In this document: positions 1 to 9,170 of the stretch, one piece after another | How the letters are laid out: each line of letters begins with the position of its first letter | How positions within the stretch are numbered: position 1 is the stretch's first letter | NCBI RefSeq assembly: GCF_000192865.1 | Contig: NC_015276.1 | Coordinates: 3,038,001 to 3,102,000, forward strand | Reading direction: 5' to 3' | DNA: 64,000 nucleotides | Origin: Marinomonas mediterranea MMB-1 | GTDB lineage: Bacteria > Pseudomonadota > Gammaproteobacteria > Pseudomonadales > Marinomonadaceae | Position numbers and translations under genes: made by a program | Notes under the pieces: generated by a model | Told to the model about the DNA's origin: nothing | Database searches by the model: none | What the model saw: the letters and a program-made list of their open reading frames with translations, nothing else

Positions 1-260
1 CTATTTTTATCAAGCTTTTTGGATAGGAGTTTTATTTGGCGGTCAGAACGTAATAGCGTAACAGAACTTGCCAGCAAGGCAACAATAGCGCCAGCAGCGA
101 AGGCTAAGATAAGGTAGAGAGCGATACTTAACTCTGGACCATGCCATACAACGAGGTCCAAAGTAATCAATTGTGGGTTGCGAATAGAGAAAAACACACC
201 GACAACTAGAAAAACGATAAGCAACGCGGCTAACAGCACGCGTTTAAGCCATTTCAACAT
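1..260 (-). CDS. lapA: LapA/DUF1049 family inner-membrane protein, partial
   Basis: The C-terminus lies beyond the left edge of the window. The visible 86 residues start at an ATG (258-260) and read MLKWLKRVLLAALLIVFLVV..., giving a first membrane helix at about residues 7-26, a short loop with the motif SIRNPQLITLDLVVW, and a second helix at about 44-66 followed by a basic segment (LLRSDRQIKLLSKKL). This two-helix layout with the RNP-containing loop is typical of LapA (lipopolysaccharide assembly protein A, formerly YciS). It lies 72 bp downstream of ihfB on the same strand, a common gammaproteobacterial arrangement, so the two are probably cotranscribed. In Enterobacteria LapA works with LapB in controlling LPS synthesis; that role is inferred here. 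Confidence 0.85.
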   Translation of the reverse strand, partial: MLKWLKRVLLAALLIVFLVVGVFFSIRNPQLITLDLVVWHGPELSIALYLILAFAAGAIVALLASSVTLLRSDRQIKLLSKKLDKN

Positions 261-332
261 AATGTCCCCACCTAAAAATACTGTCGCTACATTATGCCGT
301 TGTCTGGTGTAAATTTCGAGTACGCTTACACA

Positions 333-638
333 TTAATTAAGCTCATGATGAGCTGTATCATCCAAATTTACGAGTTCTCGCAGTTCTTTACCGGGCTTAA
401 AATGCGGAACATATTTAGCGGTAAGTTCCACAGATTCACCCGTTTTTGGGTTGCGGCCTACTCTTGGTGCTCGATAGTGCAGTGAGAAACTACCAAAGCC
501 GCGAATTTCGATGCGCTCACCATTTGCCAAAGATTCAGACATATGATCCAGAACCGCTTTTATTGCGAGCTCCACATCTTTCACAGGCAAATGAGATTGC
601 TGATCGATTAACATTTCTATCAGCTCAGATTTCGTCAT
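333..638 (-). CDS. ihfB: Integration host factor subunit beta
   Basis: This 101-residue protein is a DNA-bending histone-like protein that pairs with IHF-alpha in recombination, replication and transcription. It is full length for IhfB and carries the signature RGFGSF (about residues 46-51) and the beta-arm tip R62-N-P-K-T-G that intercalates into the minor groove. The ATG at 638 is preceded by GAGGACGAG, a good ribosome binding site. lapA follows on the same strand. In many gammaproteobacteria rpsA lies directly upstream; here the upstream side is instead a 276-bp intergenic region shared with the divergent ppa gene. Confidence 0.96.
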   Translation of the reverse strand: MTKSELIEMLIDQQSHLPVKDVELAIKAVLDHMSESLANGERIEIRGFGSFSLHYRAPRVGRNPKTGESVELTAKYVPHFKPGKELRELVNLDDTAHHELN

Positions 639-851
639 CTCGTCCTCTCGACTAGAATTTGATCACTTTGCTAAGATTAGCTAAATCTGGAAAGAAAGCA
701 ATAACTTATAGCGTAACTCTCCCCCTTTTTCTTAACTTTTTCTATTATTTTTTACGAATATTCGCTTTTTCGCCTCATAAATCGACCTCACCCTCAAATA
801 AACAGCTGAGAAGAAAACGTCAAACTATAGTCGCAATAAAGGACGAGGCAC

Positions 852-880
852 TTGTTCGAAGACTTCCCAACTTCTATAAT
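852..880 (+). promoter_or_regulatory. Predicted sigma-70 promoter of ppa
   Basis: TTGTTC (852-857) and a perfect TATAAT (875-880) are separated by 17 bp, and the -10 box ends 34 bp before the ppa start codon. Assignment is by consensus only. Confidence 0.6.
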
Positions 881-914
881 GCTCGGCATTTATAACACCA
901 TTGGAAGACACACA

Positions 915-1445
915 ATGAGCTTTAATAACATTCCTGCTGGCCGCGATGTGCCAAACGATATCAACGTAATCATCGAAATCCCAGCTGAAGCGAACCCCGT
1001 TAAGTATGAAGTAGACAAAGACATGGACGCTCTAATCGTTGACCGTTTCATGACTGCTCCAATGTTCTACCCTGCAAACTACGGTTACGTTAACAATACT
1101 CTTGCTGACGACGGCGACCCAGTCGACGTATTGGTTATCACGCCTTACCCTGTTGTAGCGGGTTCTGTTATTCGTTGTCGTCCTGTTGGCGTTCTAAACA
1201 TGTCAGACGAAGCGGGTGTAGACGCAAAATTGGTTGCTGTACCACACGAGAAACTAAGCAAAGAATACGCTAACGTCCAAGACGTTGAAGACATTCCTCA
1301 GCTTCTACGTGACCAAATCGAACACTTCTTCGAAAACTACAAGACACTTGAGAAAGGTAAGTGGGTTAAAGTTGATGGCTGGGCGAATGCTGACGAAGCA
1401 CGCAAAGCACTCGTTGAAGGTGTTGAAGCGTATAACGCTCAATAA
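915..1445 (+). CDS. ppa: Inorganic pyrophosphatase (family I)
   Basis: The 176-residue cytoplasmic enzyme hydrolyses pyrophosphate to phosphate and so drives biosynthetic reactions forward. The length fits bacterial family I pyrophosphatase. The metal-binding signature DGDPVDVL is present at about residues 66-73, and the substrate-binding segments around FYPANYGYV (51-59) and the C-terminal YKTLEKGKWVKV are intact. The reading frame is open further upstream, but the ATG at 915 has a GGAAG ribosome binding site and matches the family N-terminus (MSFNNIPAGRD). The gene is monocistronic: its own promoter lies upstream and a strong bidirectional terminator separates it from trxB. Confidence 0.97.
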   Translation: MSFNNIPAGRDVPNDINVIIEIPAEANPVKYEVDKDMDALIVDRFMTAPMFYPANYGYVNNTLADDGDPVDVLVITPYPVVAGSVIRCRPVGVLNMSDEAGVDAKLVAVPHEKLSKEYANVQDVEDIPQLLRDQIEHFFENYKTLEKGKWVKVDGWANADEARKALVEGVEAYNAQ

Positions 1446-1469
1446 TTCAGCGATTTAACTGCTACAAAA

Positions 1470-1500
1470 AAGCCGATGCAAATATCATTTGCATCGGCTT
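1470..1500. terminator. Bidirectional rho-independent terminator between ppa and trxB
   Basis: A perfect 14-bp stem (AAGCCGATGCAAAT / ATTTGCATCGGCTT) with a 3-nt loop has an A-run on the left and a T-run on the right, so it can end transcription of the convergent ppa and trxB genes. Confidence 0.9.
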
Positions 1501-1525
1501 TTTTCGTTCTGTAATGCGTTACAGA

Positions 1526-2479
1526 TTATTCCATATCGTCTAGGAATTTTTCTGCATCAAGGGCAGCCATACAGCCTGTACCCGCAGATGTAATTGCTTG
1601 ACGGTAGATATGGTCCATAACGTCACCCGCAGCATAAACGCCTGGGATGCTCGTTTGAGTCGCGTTACCTTCCAAACCTGACTGAACTTTAATATAGCCA
1701 TCTTTCATTTCTAGCTGGCCTTCAAAGATGTCTGTATTTGGCTTGTGACCAATCGCAACAAATAGACCTGCAATTTCAAGATCTTTCTTCTCACCAGATT
1801 GGTTATTTAGGATACGAATGCCTGTTACACCCGCATCATCACCCAATACTTCGTCAAGTTGAGAGTTCCATTCGATTTTTACATTGCCGTTTTCTGCTTT
1901 CTCAAGCAGCTTGTCAGACAAAATCTTCTCAGAACGGAACTTGTCACGACGATGAACAACCGTCACTGAGTTCGCTATGTTGGCAAGGTAAAGCGCCTCT
2001 TCAACAGCAGTGTTGCCGCCACCGATTACAGCTACGTCTTTACCGCGATAGAAAAAGCCATCACAAGTGGCACAAGCAGAAACGCCTTGTCCCATAAACT
2101 TAGTTTCGCTTTCTAGACCAAGGTATTGTGCACTTGCACCCGTCGCAATGATCAACGCATCACATGTGTAGACACCGCTGTCACCTTCAAGACGGAATGG
2201 ACGCTGTTGCAGATCCACTTTACCGACATGATCAAAAATAATTTCAGTTTCGAAACGCTCTGCATGCTTACGCATACGTTCCATAAGCTCTGGACCTTGA
2301 ACGCCTTGATCATCACCAGGCCAATTGTCCACTTCGGTCGTGGTCGTTAGCTGGCCGCCCATTTGCATTCCTGTCACCATAACAGGGCTTAGGTTTGCAC
2401 GTGCTGCGTAGACTGCGGCGGTATAACCCGCTGGGCCTGAACCTAAGATCAATAATTTTGCGTGTTTAACTTCGCTCAT
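1526..2479 (-). CDS. trxB: Thioredoxin reductase (NADPH)
   Basis: This 317-residue FAD enzyme transfers electrons from NADPH to thioredoxin in the cytoplasm. Visible motifs are the FAD-binding GSGPAG (about residues 13-18), the redox-active C136-A-T-C139, the NADPH-binding GGGNTAVEE (153-161) and the C-terminal FAD motif ending in VYAAGDVMD. The length is normal for low-molecular-weight bacterial TrxB. The ATG is preceded by AAGGAGCG. The gene is convergent with ppa, and moeB-like lies 102 bp upstream on the same strand, with its stop at 2582. Confidence 0.97.
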   Translation of the reverse strand: MSEVKHAKLLILGSGPAGYTAAVYAARANLSPVMVTGMQMGGQLTTTTEVDNWPGDDQGVQGPELMERMRKHAERFETEIIFDHVGKVDLQQRPFRLEGDSGVYTCDALIIATGASAQYLGLESETKFMGQGVSACATCDGFFYRGKDVAVIGGGNTAVEEALYLANIANSVTVVHRRDKFRSEKILSDKLLEKAENGNVKIEWNSQLDEVLGDDAGVTGIRILNNQSGEKKDLEIAGLFVAIGHKPNTDIFEGQLEMKDGYIKVQSGLEGNATQTSIPGVYAAGDVMDHIYRQAITSAGTGCMAALDAEKFLDDME

Positions 2480-2581
2480 TTAAGCGCTCCTTAAAAGGCT
2501 TGTAATATCATTTGGCGAGATGATAACGGAAAAAACGCCAAATGCTTAGAGAATTTCTTTAATTGTTTAAATAGGGACTCG

Positions 2582-3334
2582 CTATGATTTTTCAAGCGCA
2601 CATAACGCACATTCTGGATCTTGCGTTAAGGTCATTTCACGCCAGCTTCCAGCAAACCCATCAAAAATCTTCAAACGACCGTGAGCAACTTCACCTTTGT
2701 CACTCAACAGTTTTACAGCATCGAGAGACTGCATCACCCCCATTGCCCCCACAACTGGACCCATTATGCCGTTTTCATTACAACTTAACGCTTGATCGGA
2801 CAACTCTGGGTACAAACATTCATAGCAAGGAGACGCATCTGTGTCGTATCGAAACGTGATCAACTGCCCTTCCCAACGAATGGCCGCACCACTTACTAAA
2901 GAAACCTTAGCCTTATAGCAGGCTCTATGCAGTAATTTACGCGTTTTAAAATTGTCTGTGCAGTCTAATACAACGTCCACTTCCGAGACCAATGCCTCCG
3001 CATTGTGCTCGTTTAATTTACTCTCGACTGCATTGATCGTAACGTCAGATGCTTTTGCGTTTAACAAATCTTTAGCCGCTTTCGCCTTACTTTCGCCGAC
3101 ATTGCTCTCATTAAATAGAACTTGTCTAGGTAAATTGCTTTCTTCAATACAATCGTCGTCCAACAAGGTTAACGTGCCAACGCCTGCGCCTGCTAAATAC
3201 GTCGCCGCAATGTTACCTAACCCACCAACACCTACAATTAATGCACGTTTACTACTAAGATTAAGTTGGCCTTCAATATCAAAGTTAGGTAGCAATAACT
3301 GGCGACTGTATCTATTTAATTGTGATTCGTTCAT
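2582..3334 (-). CDS. moeB: MoeB/ThiF-family sulfur-carrier adenylyltransferase
   Basis: The 250-residue E1-like enzyme adenylates the C-terminal glycine of a small sulfur carrier (MoaD or ThiS). The ATP-binding GVGGLG loop is at residues 35-40, followed by the acidic LLDDD and the catalytic-loop SNLPRQVLF (67-75). Two zinc-binding CxxC pairs are visible, CYEC in the middle and CALC at the extreme C-terminus. The length matches MoeB/ThiF without a rhodanese domain. No MoaD, MoeA, ThiS or ThiG gene is adjacent, so context cannot decide between molybdopterin and thiazole synthesis. The family is certain; the MoeB label is the more likely of the two. Confidence 0.85.
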   Translation of the reverse strand: MNESQLNRYSRQLLLPNFDIEGQLNLSSKRALIVGVGGLGNIAATYLAGAGVGTLTLLDDDCIEESNLPRQVLFNESNVGESKAKAAKDLLNAKASDVTINAVESKLNEHNAEALVSEVDVVLDCTDNFKTRKLLHRACYKAKVSLVSGAAIRWEGQLITFRYDTDASPCYECLYPELSDQALSCNENGIMGPVVGAMGVMQSLDAVKLLSDKGEVAHGRLKIFDGFAGSWREMTLTQDPECALCALEKS

Positions 3335-3442
3335 TTACTGACTCTAATTAACTGACGCCATAAGCTTAATCCTGCCCGATGGGTCAAAAATCTGATATTA
3401 TCCGCTGCTTAAATATAAGCACGATCAAGACGGACACACTGC

Positions 3443-4741
3443 ATGAAATTTCCTGGCCGACGAAAGCTCAAACATTACTTCCCAGTATCCCAAGAAAAAG
3501 CCATTTTACCTTCTACTGAAGTCAGGCCTAATAAGGATACCTATATTGTTGGGTTAGATGAAACTATTGTAGATGTCGTCGCGAACATCGACGATGCTTT
3601 TTTAGAAAAGTTCGCAATTAAAAAAGGCTTATCTAATCTAATCGATGTTGATACCGCACAAAAAATCTACGCGGAGTTGATGAAGAACAACAGTATTTCC
3701 GACCACTTTGCCGGTGGAACAATTGCCAACACCATTCACAACTACTCAGTATTGGCCGACGATAAATCCGTTTTACTTGGCGTTATGTCCTCAAATATCG
3801 CGTTAGGTTCGCCTGAATACCACTATGTATGCACCACCAGCAGCAAAGTTGATATGAGCCATCTACAGGGCGTCAGCGGCGATATTGGTCGCGGCGTGAC
3901 ACTTATCACGCCCGATGGTGAGCGCACCTTTGCCATTTCACCGGGCGATATGGATGAACTTAATGAAAACCACATTCCTGAAGACATCATTGCTGGCAGC
4001 GCTTCTTTAGTAACCTGCGCCTATCCGTTGAGGCATGAAGGCAAACCGATCAAACCCGCCATGCTAAAAGCACTGCAAGATGCGAAAAAGCACGATGTGC
4101 CAGTCGTACTCACACTCGGCACACAACATTTAGTAGAAGAAAACCGAGAAGAGCTGTTAGCGCTCATTCGCGATTACGTTACTGTGCTCGCAATGAACGA
4201 GTTAGAAGCACAAGCATTAACGGGTCATAAAGAGCCGCTATTAGCCGCTAAAGTCATTCTTGATGATGTGGATATGGTGCTGCTGACAAACGGGCCGGAA
4301 GGCTTGTATCTATGTGGGCACGTAGAAAACTCACTAAAAAGAGGAACGAGCAACCCGATAAAGTCAGATGATCTCGCGGATTTCAATCGTTGGGAGTTTA
4401 GCCGCCCAATGAAGCGAAACCTTTGTAAGAAACCAATGAAGGTGTACTCTCATATTGACCCTTACATGGGTGGCCCAGAAAAAATAAAGAACACAAATGG
4501 CGCTGGTGATGGCGCACTGTCGGCGTTGCTGCACGACATTTCAGCTAATCACTATCATAAGCAAGCCGTTCCAAGTTCGAGTAAACATACCGCGCCGTTT
4601 CTCGCCTACTCTTCCTTCGCTCAAATCTGTAAATACTCGAATCGCGTGAGTTACGAGATTTTGGCGCAAAACGCACCACGTTTAAGTAAAGGTTTACCAG
4701 AAAGAGAAGACAGCCTAGAGGAAGCTTATTGGGAAAGGTAA
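3443..4741 (+). CDS. gsk: Inosine-guanosine kinase
   Basis: The 432-residue PfkB-family kinase phosphorylates inosine and guanosine in purine salvage. It aligns by eye with E. coli Gsk throughout: MKFPGRRKLKHYFPV at the N-terminus, FAGGTIANTIHNYSVLADD, the catalytic-site segment KNTNGAGDGALSALLHDI with the PfkB GAGD motif, and the C-terminal GLPEREDSLEEAYW. The length is the same as the E. coli enzyme. It has an intergenic region on either side and a dedicated terminator downstream, so it is probably transcribed alone. Confidence 0.96.
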   Translation: MKFPGRRKLKHYFPVSQEKAILPSTEVRPNKDTYIVGLDETIVDVVANIDDAFLEKFAIKKGLSNLIDVDTAQKIYAELMKNNSISDHFAGGTIANTIHNYSVLADDKSVLLGVMSSNIALGSPEYHYVCTTSSKVDMSHLQGVSGDIGRGVTLITPDGERTFAISPGDMDELNENHIPEDIIAGSASLVTCAYPLRHEGKPIKPAMLKALQDAKKHDVPVVLTLGTQHLVEENREELLALIRDYVTVLAMNELEAQALTGHKEPLLAAKVILDDVDMVLLTNGPEGLYLCGHVENSLKRGTSNPIKSDDLADFNRWEFSRPMKRNLCKKPMKVYSHIDPYMGGPEKIKNTNGAGDGALSALLHDISANHYHKQAVPSSSKHTAPFLAYSSFAQICKYSNRVSYEILAQNAPRLSKGLPEREDSLEEAYWER

Positions 4742-4781
4742 GTTTTTCTTTCTTACTCACTTTTCCAACTAATTGCATCTC

Positions 4782-4816
4782 AATAAAAAGCGCTAATCAA
4801 CATAGCGCTTTTTATT
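4782..4816. terminator. Rho-independent terminator downstream of gsk
   Basis: A perfect 14-bp stem AATAAAAAGCGCTA / TAGCGCTTTTTATT with a 7-nt loop. The A/T-rich base of the stem supplies a U-run in both directions. Confidence 0.85.
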
Positions 4817-4872
4817 GGAAAATAGCTTATTGCGAATACAAGGTTAGACGCTTGATCATCTAGATACCCTGT

Positions 4873-6756
4873 CTAGATAGTAAAGGTTCGAGTTTTACTA
4901 TCTAGATGATGAACTTGCTCGTAAATATCGCCTGCATTGCTGCCAATACTGGAAATAAATTCATGATCCGTCTTGAGCAGCTGTGCAACATTGTCCATTT
5001 CGTCATTCATATGAGCCACGGTTTGAGAGATGTCTTTGACGGCCTGCGCCATATCATTCGACGTAGCGGAACTCATTTGCGCATTTTGCTCTATTTCACG
5101 AATCGCTAAGCCTGCATTTTCGCTCAATTGTTCGATCGCTTTTAAGCTTTCCTGACCACTACTCATGGTTGTTATCGCTTCCTCTGTCGAGGATTGAATG
5201 GTGTTCACAATTTCCGTAATCGAAGACGTTGCCTCTACGGTTTTTTCGGCTAGTAACCGAACTTCATCCGCGACAACAGAGAAACCACGACCTGCCTCAC
5301 CCGCACGAGCAGCTTCAATAGCGGCATTCAACGCCAGCAAATTGGTTTGATTAGCAAGATCATTAATCATCGCAATAACGTCGTCAATATCCTTCGATAA
5401 GACACCCAGCTCATTCAATTTCACACTGGTTCGGTTCACTATATCGATAGTATTGCTAAGGTTAGAAAGCGCATCATTGATGGTTTCTGCGCCCTTTTTC
5501 GCAGAGTCATAAGTATCGTTTGATTGCGTACTCAAATCGTTGGTCGTTGCAGAAATATCCGAAATCGTCGCAGAAATTTGCTGTGTAGAAGACGCCAGTT
5601 CAATGGTTTGTTGGCTAACCGAGAGGTTGCTTTTTGTGATGCTCGACACCGCTGAATTTAGCTCAGTGACTTTGTCATTCACATCCTGAGTCGTCGACAT
5701 CACATCACCGATTACACCTCCCAAGCCTTCCGTCATTTCATTTACGGAGCCACAGAGCTGATCAAAATCATCACCTCGCGCTTTGTTCACAGCCAGTTGA
5801 GCGGTTAAATCCCCGTCTTTAATTTTGCCTAGGTCTGCAATAATTTGACTCATCATATTATTTACACTGCGGCCAATGCCCATCATCATCAGTGCTGCTA
5901 CGACAGCCACAATAATGCTCACAGCCAAAAGACTGACTTTCGCTTGCGATGAACTGTGTTGCGCAGCGCTTCGAGCACTCGACACTAAACTTTGCATAAA
6001 AGCCGAAGCAGATTGATGTACACTGCTCAAAGCGTCACTCGCACTCGTAAATTGACTCTGTAACTCGCTGTATTGCTTGGTCGCATCGTCAAATACGGAA
6101 AGACCCGCTAAGTAAGGCGTCATCGCATCGGAAAAACGATCCTCTAAATTGTACTTCTTCACCTTTTCCGCAAAGGCGCTAAAGGCTGCATCAAATGCTT
6201 CTTTATTCTCTTTAGTAGGCTCAAATATATAGACTTTTTCCGCTTCACGTACCGGAGAGAAAGCTTGCTTCATAAGGCTTAAGCGCGAGACCTTTGCAAA
6301 AAGCGCTTCGCCCAACAATTTAACTTCGCCACGTAATCCAGACGAGCCAGTAAAGCCTACTTTGTGTTTGCTCTCTAATAATTGCGTCATCAAATCGTTA
6401 TAACGCTTAAACCCAGCAGCGACTTGTCGTATATGATCCTGAGCAGTCGAGTCAACCAGCACGTTAACGTCATCCGCTAACGTAGCGCTAAACTGGTTAT
6501 ACTTGTCTTGCTGCCGTTCTAAAAATTCGGTGTACGATTGATCATCCACACGGCTTAGTGCTTCAGATTCTTTCATGATGGAAATGACCAACGACGATAA
6601 ATTTTTATCGACCTCAGTTAATGTATCGAAGCGAACCGAAGAGGCATCTTGTTCATTGAGACCTTTGAAGGCGACGCCGGTCACAATCGCAAAACCAAGA
6701 ATGGCGGTTAGTAGTAGCGTTAAAAGCTTTACTCGAAAGCTGATATTAGAAAACAT
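4873..6756 (-). CDS. Methyl-accepting chemotaxis protein
   Basis: This 627-residue inner-membrane chemoreceptor signals to CheA through CheW. An N-terminal membrane helix (about residues 9-30) is followed by a helical periplasmic ligand-binding region of about 240 residues, a second membrane helix (roughly 275-297, rich in V, A and M), a HAMP domain, and a cytoplasmic methyl-accepting coiled coil. The hairpin tip carries the conserved NLLALNAAIEAARAGE and DEVRLLAEKT motifs. The length of the sensor region would fit a helical bimodular type, but the ligand cannot be told from sequence. It stands alone, with no che genes next to it; a cheW gene is 16 kb away. Confidence 0.93.
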   Translation of the reverse strand: MFSNISFRVKLLTLLLTAILGFAIVTGVAFKGLNEQDASSVRFDTLTEVDKNLSSLVISIMKESEALSRVDDQSYTEFLERQQDKYNQFSATLADDVNVLVDSTAQDHIRQVAAGFKRYNDLMTQLLESKHKVGFTGSSGLRGEVKLLGEALFAKVSRLSLMKQAFSPVREAEKVYIFEPTKENKEAFDAAFSAFAEKVKKYNLEDRFSDAMTPYLAGLSVFDDATKQYSELQSQFTSASDALSSVHQSASAFMQSLVSSARSAAQHSSSQAKVSLLAVSIIVAVVAALMMMGIGRSVNNMMSQIIADLGKIKDGDLTAQLAVNKARGDDFDQLCGSVNEMTEGLGGVIGDVMSTTQDVNDKVTELNSAVSSITKSNLSVSQQTIELASSTQQISATISDISATTNDLSTQSNDTYDSAKKGAETINDALSNLSNTIDIVNRTSVKLNELGVLSKDIDDVIAMINDLANQTNLLALNAAIEAARAGEAGRGFSVVADEVRLLAEKTVEATSSITEIVNTIQSSTEEAITTMSSGQESLKAIEQLSENAGLAIREIEQNAQMSSATSNDMAQAVKDISQTVAHMNDEMDNVAQLLKTDHEFISSIGSNAGDIYEQVHHLDSKTRTFTI

Positions 6757-6998
6757 GCATTTATCCTTTGATCACAACTAAGGGTCAATTTTTTGATGAT
6801 AATAAGCACAAGCTTATAAAATCAAAGCTGCTTTCCTTGCTTCTCGCTATTAAGACCAGTCTATAAAATCCTTGGCGACCATACTATCCTAAAAACGCAT
6901 ACAGATTAAAAGGCAACACCCTGTTGTATAAAAGACTTACGCCATTATTTCACAATTAAGAAAGTCTTTGCTTCAATACGTTTTGGTTAATATTTACG

Positions 6999-7253
6999 CT
7001 AATGGCGCAGCTTGTATTGAGAAAAAGAGTACGCACGTATTACGTTCGGGTCCCGTAATTTAAGGTGCTTCGTTGTGCGTCCCGAAACACGCTCACGCCA
7101 TACTTTAAAACTCTTAGGTTTCAGTGAACGGCGCATGAGTAGAATAACCCGCGGCTCAGGGAGTCCAAACAAGCCTTCGATGGCTTCGAACGGCGTTCGA
7201 TCTTCCCAAGCCATTTCAATAATTCTCGATAACTCATCAACTGAAAATACCAT
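6999..7253 (-). CDS. TIGR03643-type small protein of unknown function
   Basis: An 84-residue basic protein containing SRIIEMAWEDRTPFEAIE, LPEPRVILLMRR and a C-terminal WRERVSGRTTKH. This pattern is characteristic of the TIGR03643/DUF2805 family found in many marine bacteria. An early helix-turn-helix-like segment followed by many arginines suggests nucleic-acid binding, but no function is known and none is claimed. It is flanked by intergenic regions on both sides. Confidence 0.8.
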   Translation of the reverse strand: MVFSVDELSRIIEMAWEDRTPFEAIEGLFGLPEPRVILLMRRSLKPKSFKVWRERVSGRTTKHLKLRDPNVIRAYSFSQYKLRH

Positions 7254-7374
7254 ACCTCACTCCATCGCAAACTTAGCAGTAACAATAAACGTCGAATTCT
7301 TACGCGTCTAAAGCCTGTTCGGATCTGCGTCCCCCGCTCACATACGATATAAAAGTCACTTTTAACTTAAGGCA

Positions 7375-7917
7375 CTACAATGTCAGCGCAAAGTAAGATA
7401 CGCCTGATGCCACCTCAGAACCTTGAGAGGACCGTGGCCGAAAGCCTAATTTAGTCAACAGTTTGATTGACGCGATATTATCGTTGTCTACACCACCTAT
7501 CAGCACGTTCCAGTCTGAGCCATTAGACGAGTTATCAGATGAAACATGAGACGCAATCTCGATAAAACCACTCAGCATTTCACCCGCTAAACCGATTCCC
7601 CAATATTGCTCACCAAGCAGATAGCCTATATTCACGTCTCCTGACCCGTCGTCATAAGCGAAAATGAAACCTACTACGTCATCGGCATTTTTACTTTCTA
7701 CGACACACAAGCGGCTTTCGGCTAACATCTTAGTCAGCCAGCTCTCTGCTTTGGTACTTGTATCAATGCCATGAAAGTATGGCGGTAGACTTTGAACCAC
7801 AGACGGCGTAAGTAACTCAACAATACTTAATCCTATTCTGTTTACCTTAGAAGCCACGTCTACTTCTTGTAATTCATACACTCTTAACCTTGATGTCGAA
7901 TACGAAATGTTCATCAA
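7375..7917 (-). CDS. GNAT-family N-acetyltransferase
   Basis: A 180-residue protein with the layout of a Gcn5-related acetyltransferase. A central VVGFIFAYDDGSGDVNIGYLL resembles strands 3-4, EQYWGIGLAGEMLSGFI occupies the acetyl-CoA binding position (motif A), and VDNDNIASIKLLTKLGFRPR is the typical motif B. The N-terminal half (TSRLRVYELQ...TPSVVQSLPPYF) resembles RimJ/RimL-type ribosomal-protein acetyltransferases. The substrate is unknown. Either of two adjacent ATG codons could be the start. It appears to be a single-gene unit. Confidence 0.85.
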   Translation of the reverse strand: MMNISYSTSRLRVYELQEVDVASKVNRIGLSIVELLTPSVVQSLPPYFHGIDTSTKAESWLTKMLAESRLCVVESKNADDVVGFIFAYDDGSGDVNIGYLLGEQYWGIGLAGEMLSGFIEIASHVSSDNSSNGSDWNVLIGGVDNDNIASIKLLTKLGFRPRSSQGSEVASGVSYFALTL

Positions 7918-8086
7918 TCAATGCACTCTTTGTTTAGTTTGGCTTTTTTAGACGGCTTTTATTTAGGCGGTTATAGGGTCTTTTCAATAAGCCTTTTTAT
8001 TTAGCCTTTTCGCGCCGTCTTTTTGTATAAATAATAAGCACTCGCACACGATAATGTGTCACAATATGGGCATAGACTCTCATTTT

Positions 8087-8112
8087 AAGCTTGTTGATTT
8101 ATTAACAAGCTT
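8087..8112. terminator. Hairpin upstream of the SHOCT gene
   Basis: A 9-bp perfect inverted repeat AAGCTTGTT / AACAAGCTT with an 8-nt A/T loop lies 62 bp before the SHOCT gene start. It has no strong U-run, so it may be a regulatory or leader structure rather than a terminator. Confidence 0.35.
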
Positions 8113-8173
8113 CCTTCAACCCTAATGCATTTTCAAGCGTCGTCGAAAAGCACTCTATTTTAGGAAGAAATTT

Positions 8174-8986
8174 ATGCAAAAACTAACGCCTGCCGGCCAG
8201 AATTTAGTCAGCGACATTGCTTATCGATTCGGCCTTAGTCAAGATGCAGTCATTCATATGCTCGTTGCCGTAAACAATGGAAATGGAAGTATGGCACAGT
8301 TTAACTGCCCTGAATTAGGCGGCTCTGGACAATGGATGCAAGGAGGTATGACCATGGTTGGAGACATGTTCAACAATGGTTTAAAAAACACCGTCGACAA
8401 TCTGTGTTCTGAACTGTCAAATGCACTAGCGAATATGCAATTGTTCCCAGTCGCTCCGGCTCACACGCCTGGTAGCCTACAATGGTGGCCTGGCGATTTA
8501 GGCCAGCCGTTTAGCAGCGGTGCACAAAACAACATACGCTATGCAGTATTCCCTAATCGATTGGCCGTAGAGCTCAACGGCGCAGTCACTGTCTACGATA
8601 CGCTCAATCACAATATTGGTGGCGTCAGTCAGCAACAAGGGTCAAATACGTCTCTTAGCTTTTCCAGCCAGTTCGGCGAAATCGGCGTTGAAACACTGCC
8701 AATCGTTTCTGGGGCAACGCAACAGCAAGACGCACTAGCCCCTTCTAACGCGCAAATCAATTTCGCGGAACCAGCACCACAAAACAATGGCGTTTTTGAT
8801 AACCAACAAATCAACAACCCAAACAATGTTATGGGAACGTCAAGCGCGAATACGATGGACACGTCGTCAGGCACACAAGACGAAATTTTCACCTTACTTG
8901 AAAGACTAGGCAAGTTATTTGACGCTGGCGTTCTCACACAAGAAGAGTTTAATACGAAAAAAGCGGAGCTATTGGGGCGCATTTAA
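8174..8986 (+). CDS. SHOCT-domain protein
   Basis: A 270-residue protein whose last 35 residues (DEIFTLLERLGKLFDAGVLT...) form a SHOCT domain, a short C-terminal helical module thought to mediate oligomerisation. The N-terminal about 130 residues (LVSDIAYRFGLSQDAVIHMLVAV, GGSGQWMQGGMTMVGDMFNN, GSLQWWPGDLGQPFSSGAQN) form a conserved unit seen in gammaproteobacterial proteins of unknown function. The middle is a low-complexity N/Q/S/T linker. No signal peptide or membrane segment is seen. The start has the upstream sequence AGGAAGAAATTT, a good ribosome binding site. Confidence 0.8.
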   Translation: MQKLTPAGQNLVSDIAYRFGLSQDAVIHMLVAVNNGNGSMAQFNCPELGGSGQWMQGGMTMVGDMFNNGLKNTVDNLCSELSNALANMQLFPVAPAHTPGSLQWWPGDLGQPFSSGAQNNIRYAVFPNRLAVELNGAVTVYDTLNHNIGGVSQQQGSNTSLSFSSQFGEIGVETLPIVSGATQQQDALAPSNAQINFAEPAPQNNGVFDNQQINNPNNVMGTSSANTMDTSSGTQDEIFTLLERLGKLFDAGVLTQEEFNTKKAELLGRI

Positions 8987-9016
8987 CCAATTTTTTCCGT
9001 GAATTTACATAATGAT

Positions 9017-9156
9017 GAGACCTTTGCACGAAGTCACGAGCAAAGCCAAGACGAGGCAAAAATAGACGAAAAAGCGGAGTTTATGCGTTATAAATGAGCA
9101 TTTTGAGTGTCTTTTTAACACTGTATTGGAGAGCGTAGTCGTCGTGCAAAGGTCTC
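9017..9156. mobile_element. MITE-like element with 15-bp inverted ends and 5-bp target duplication
   Basis: The 140-bp element begins GAGACCTTTGCACGA and ends with the exact inverse, TCGTGCAAAGGTCTC. It is flanked on both sides by ATGAT, a likely 5-bp target-site duplication. It has no coding capacity, so it must have been moved by a transposase acting in trans. The end sequence resembles ends of IS5-group elements, but no parent transposase with these ends is in this window. Confidence 0.8.
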
Positions 9157-9170
9157 ATGATATGTATTCC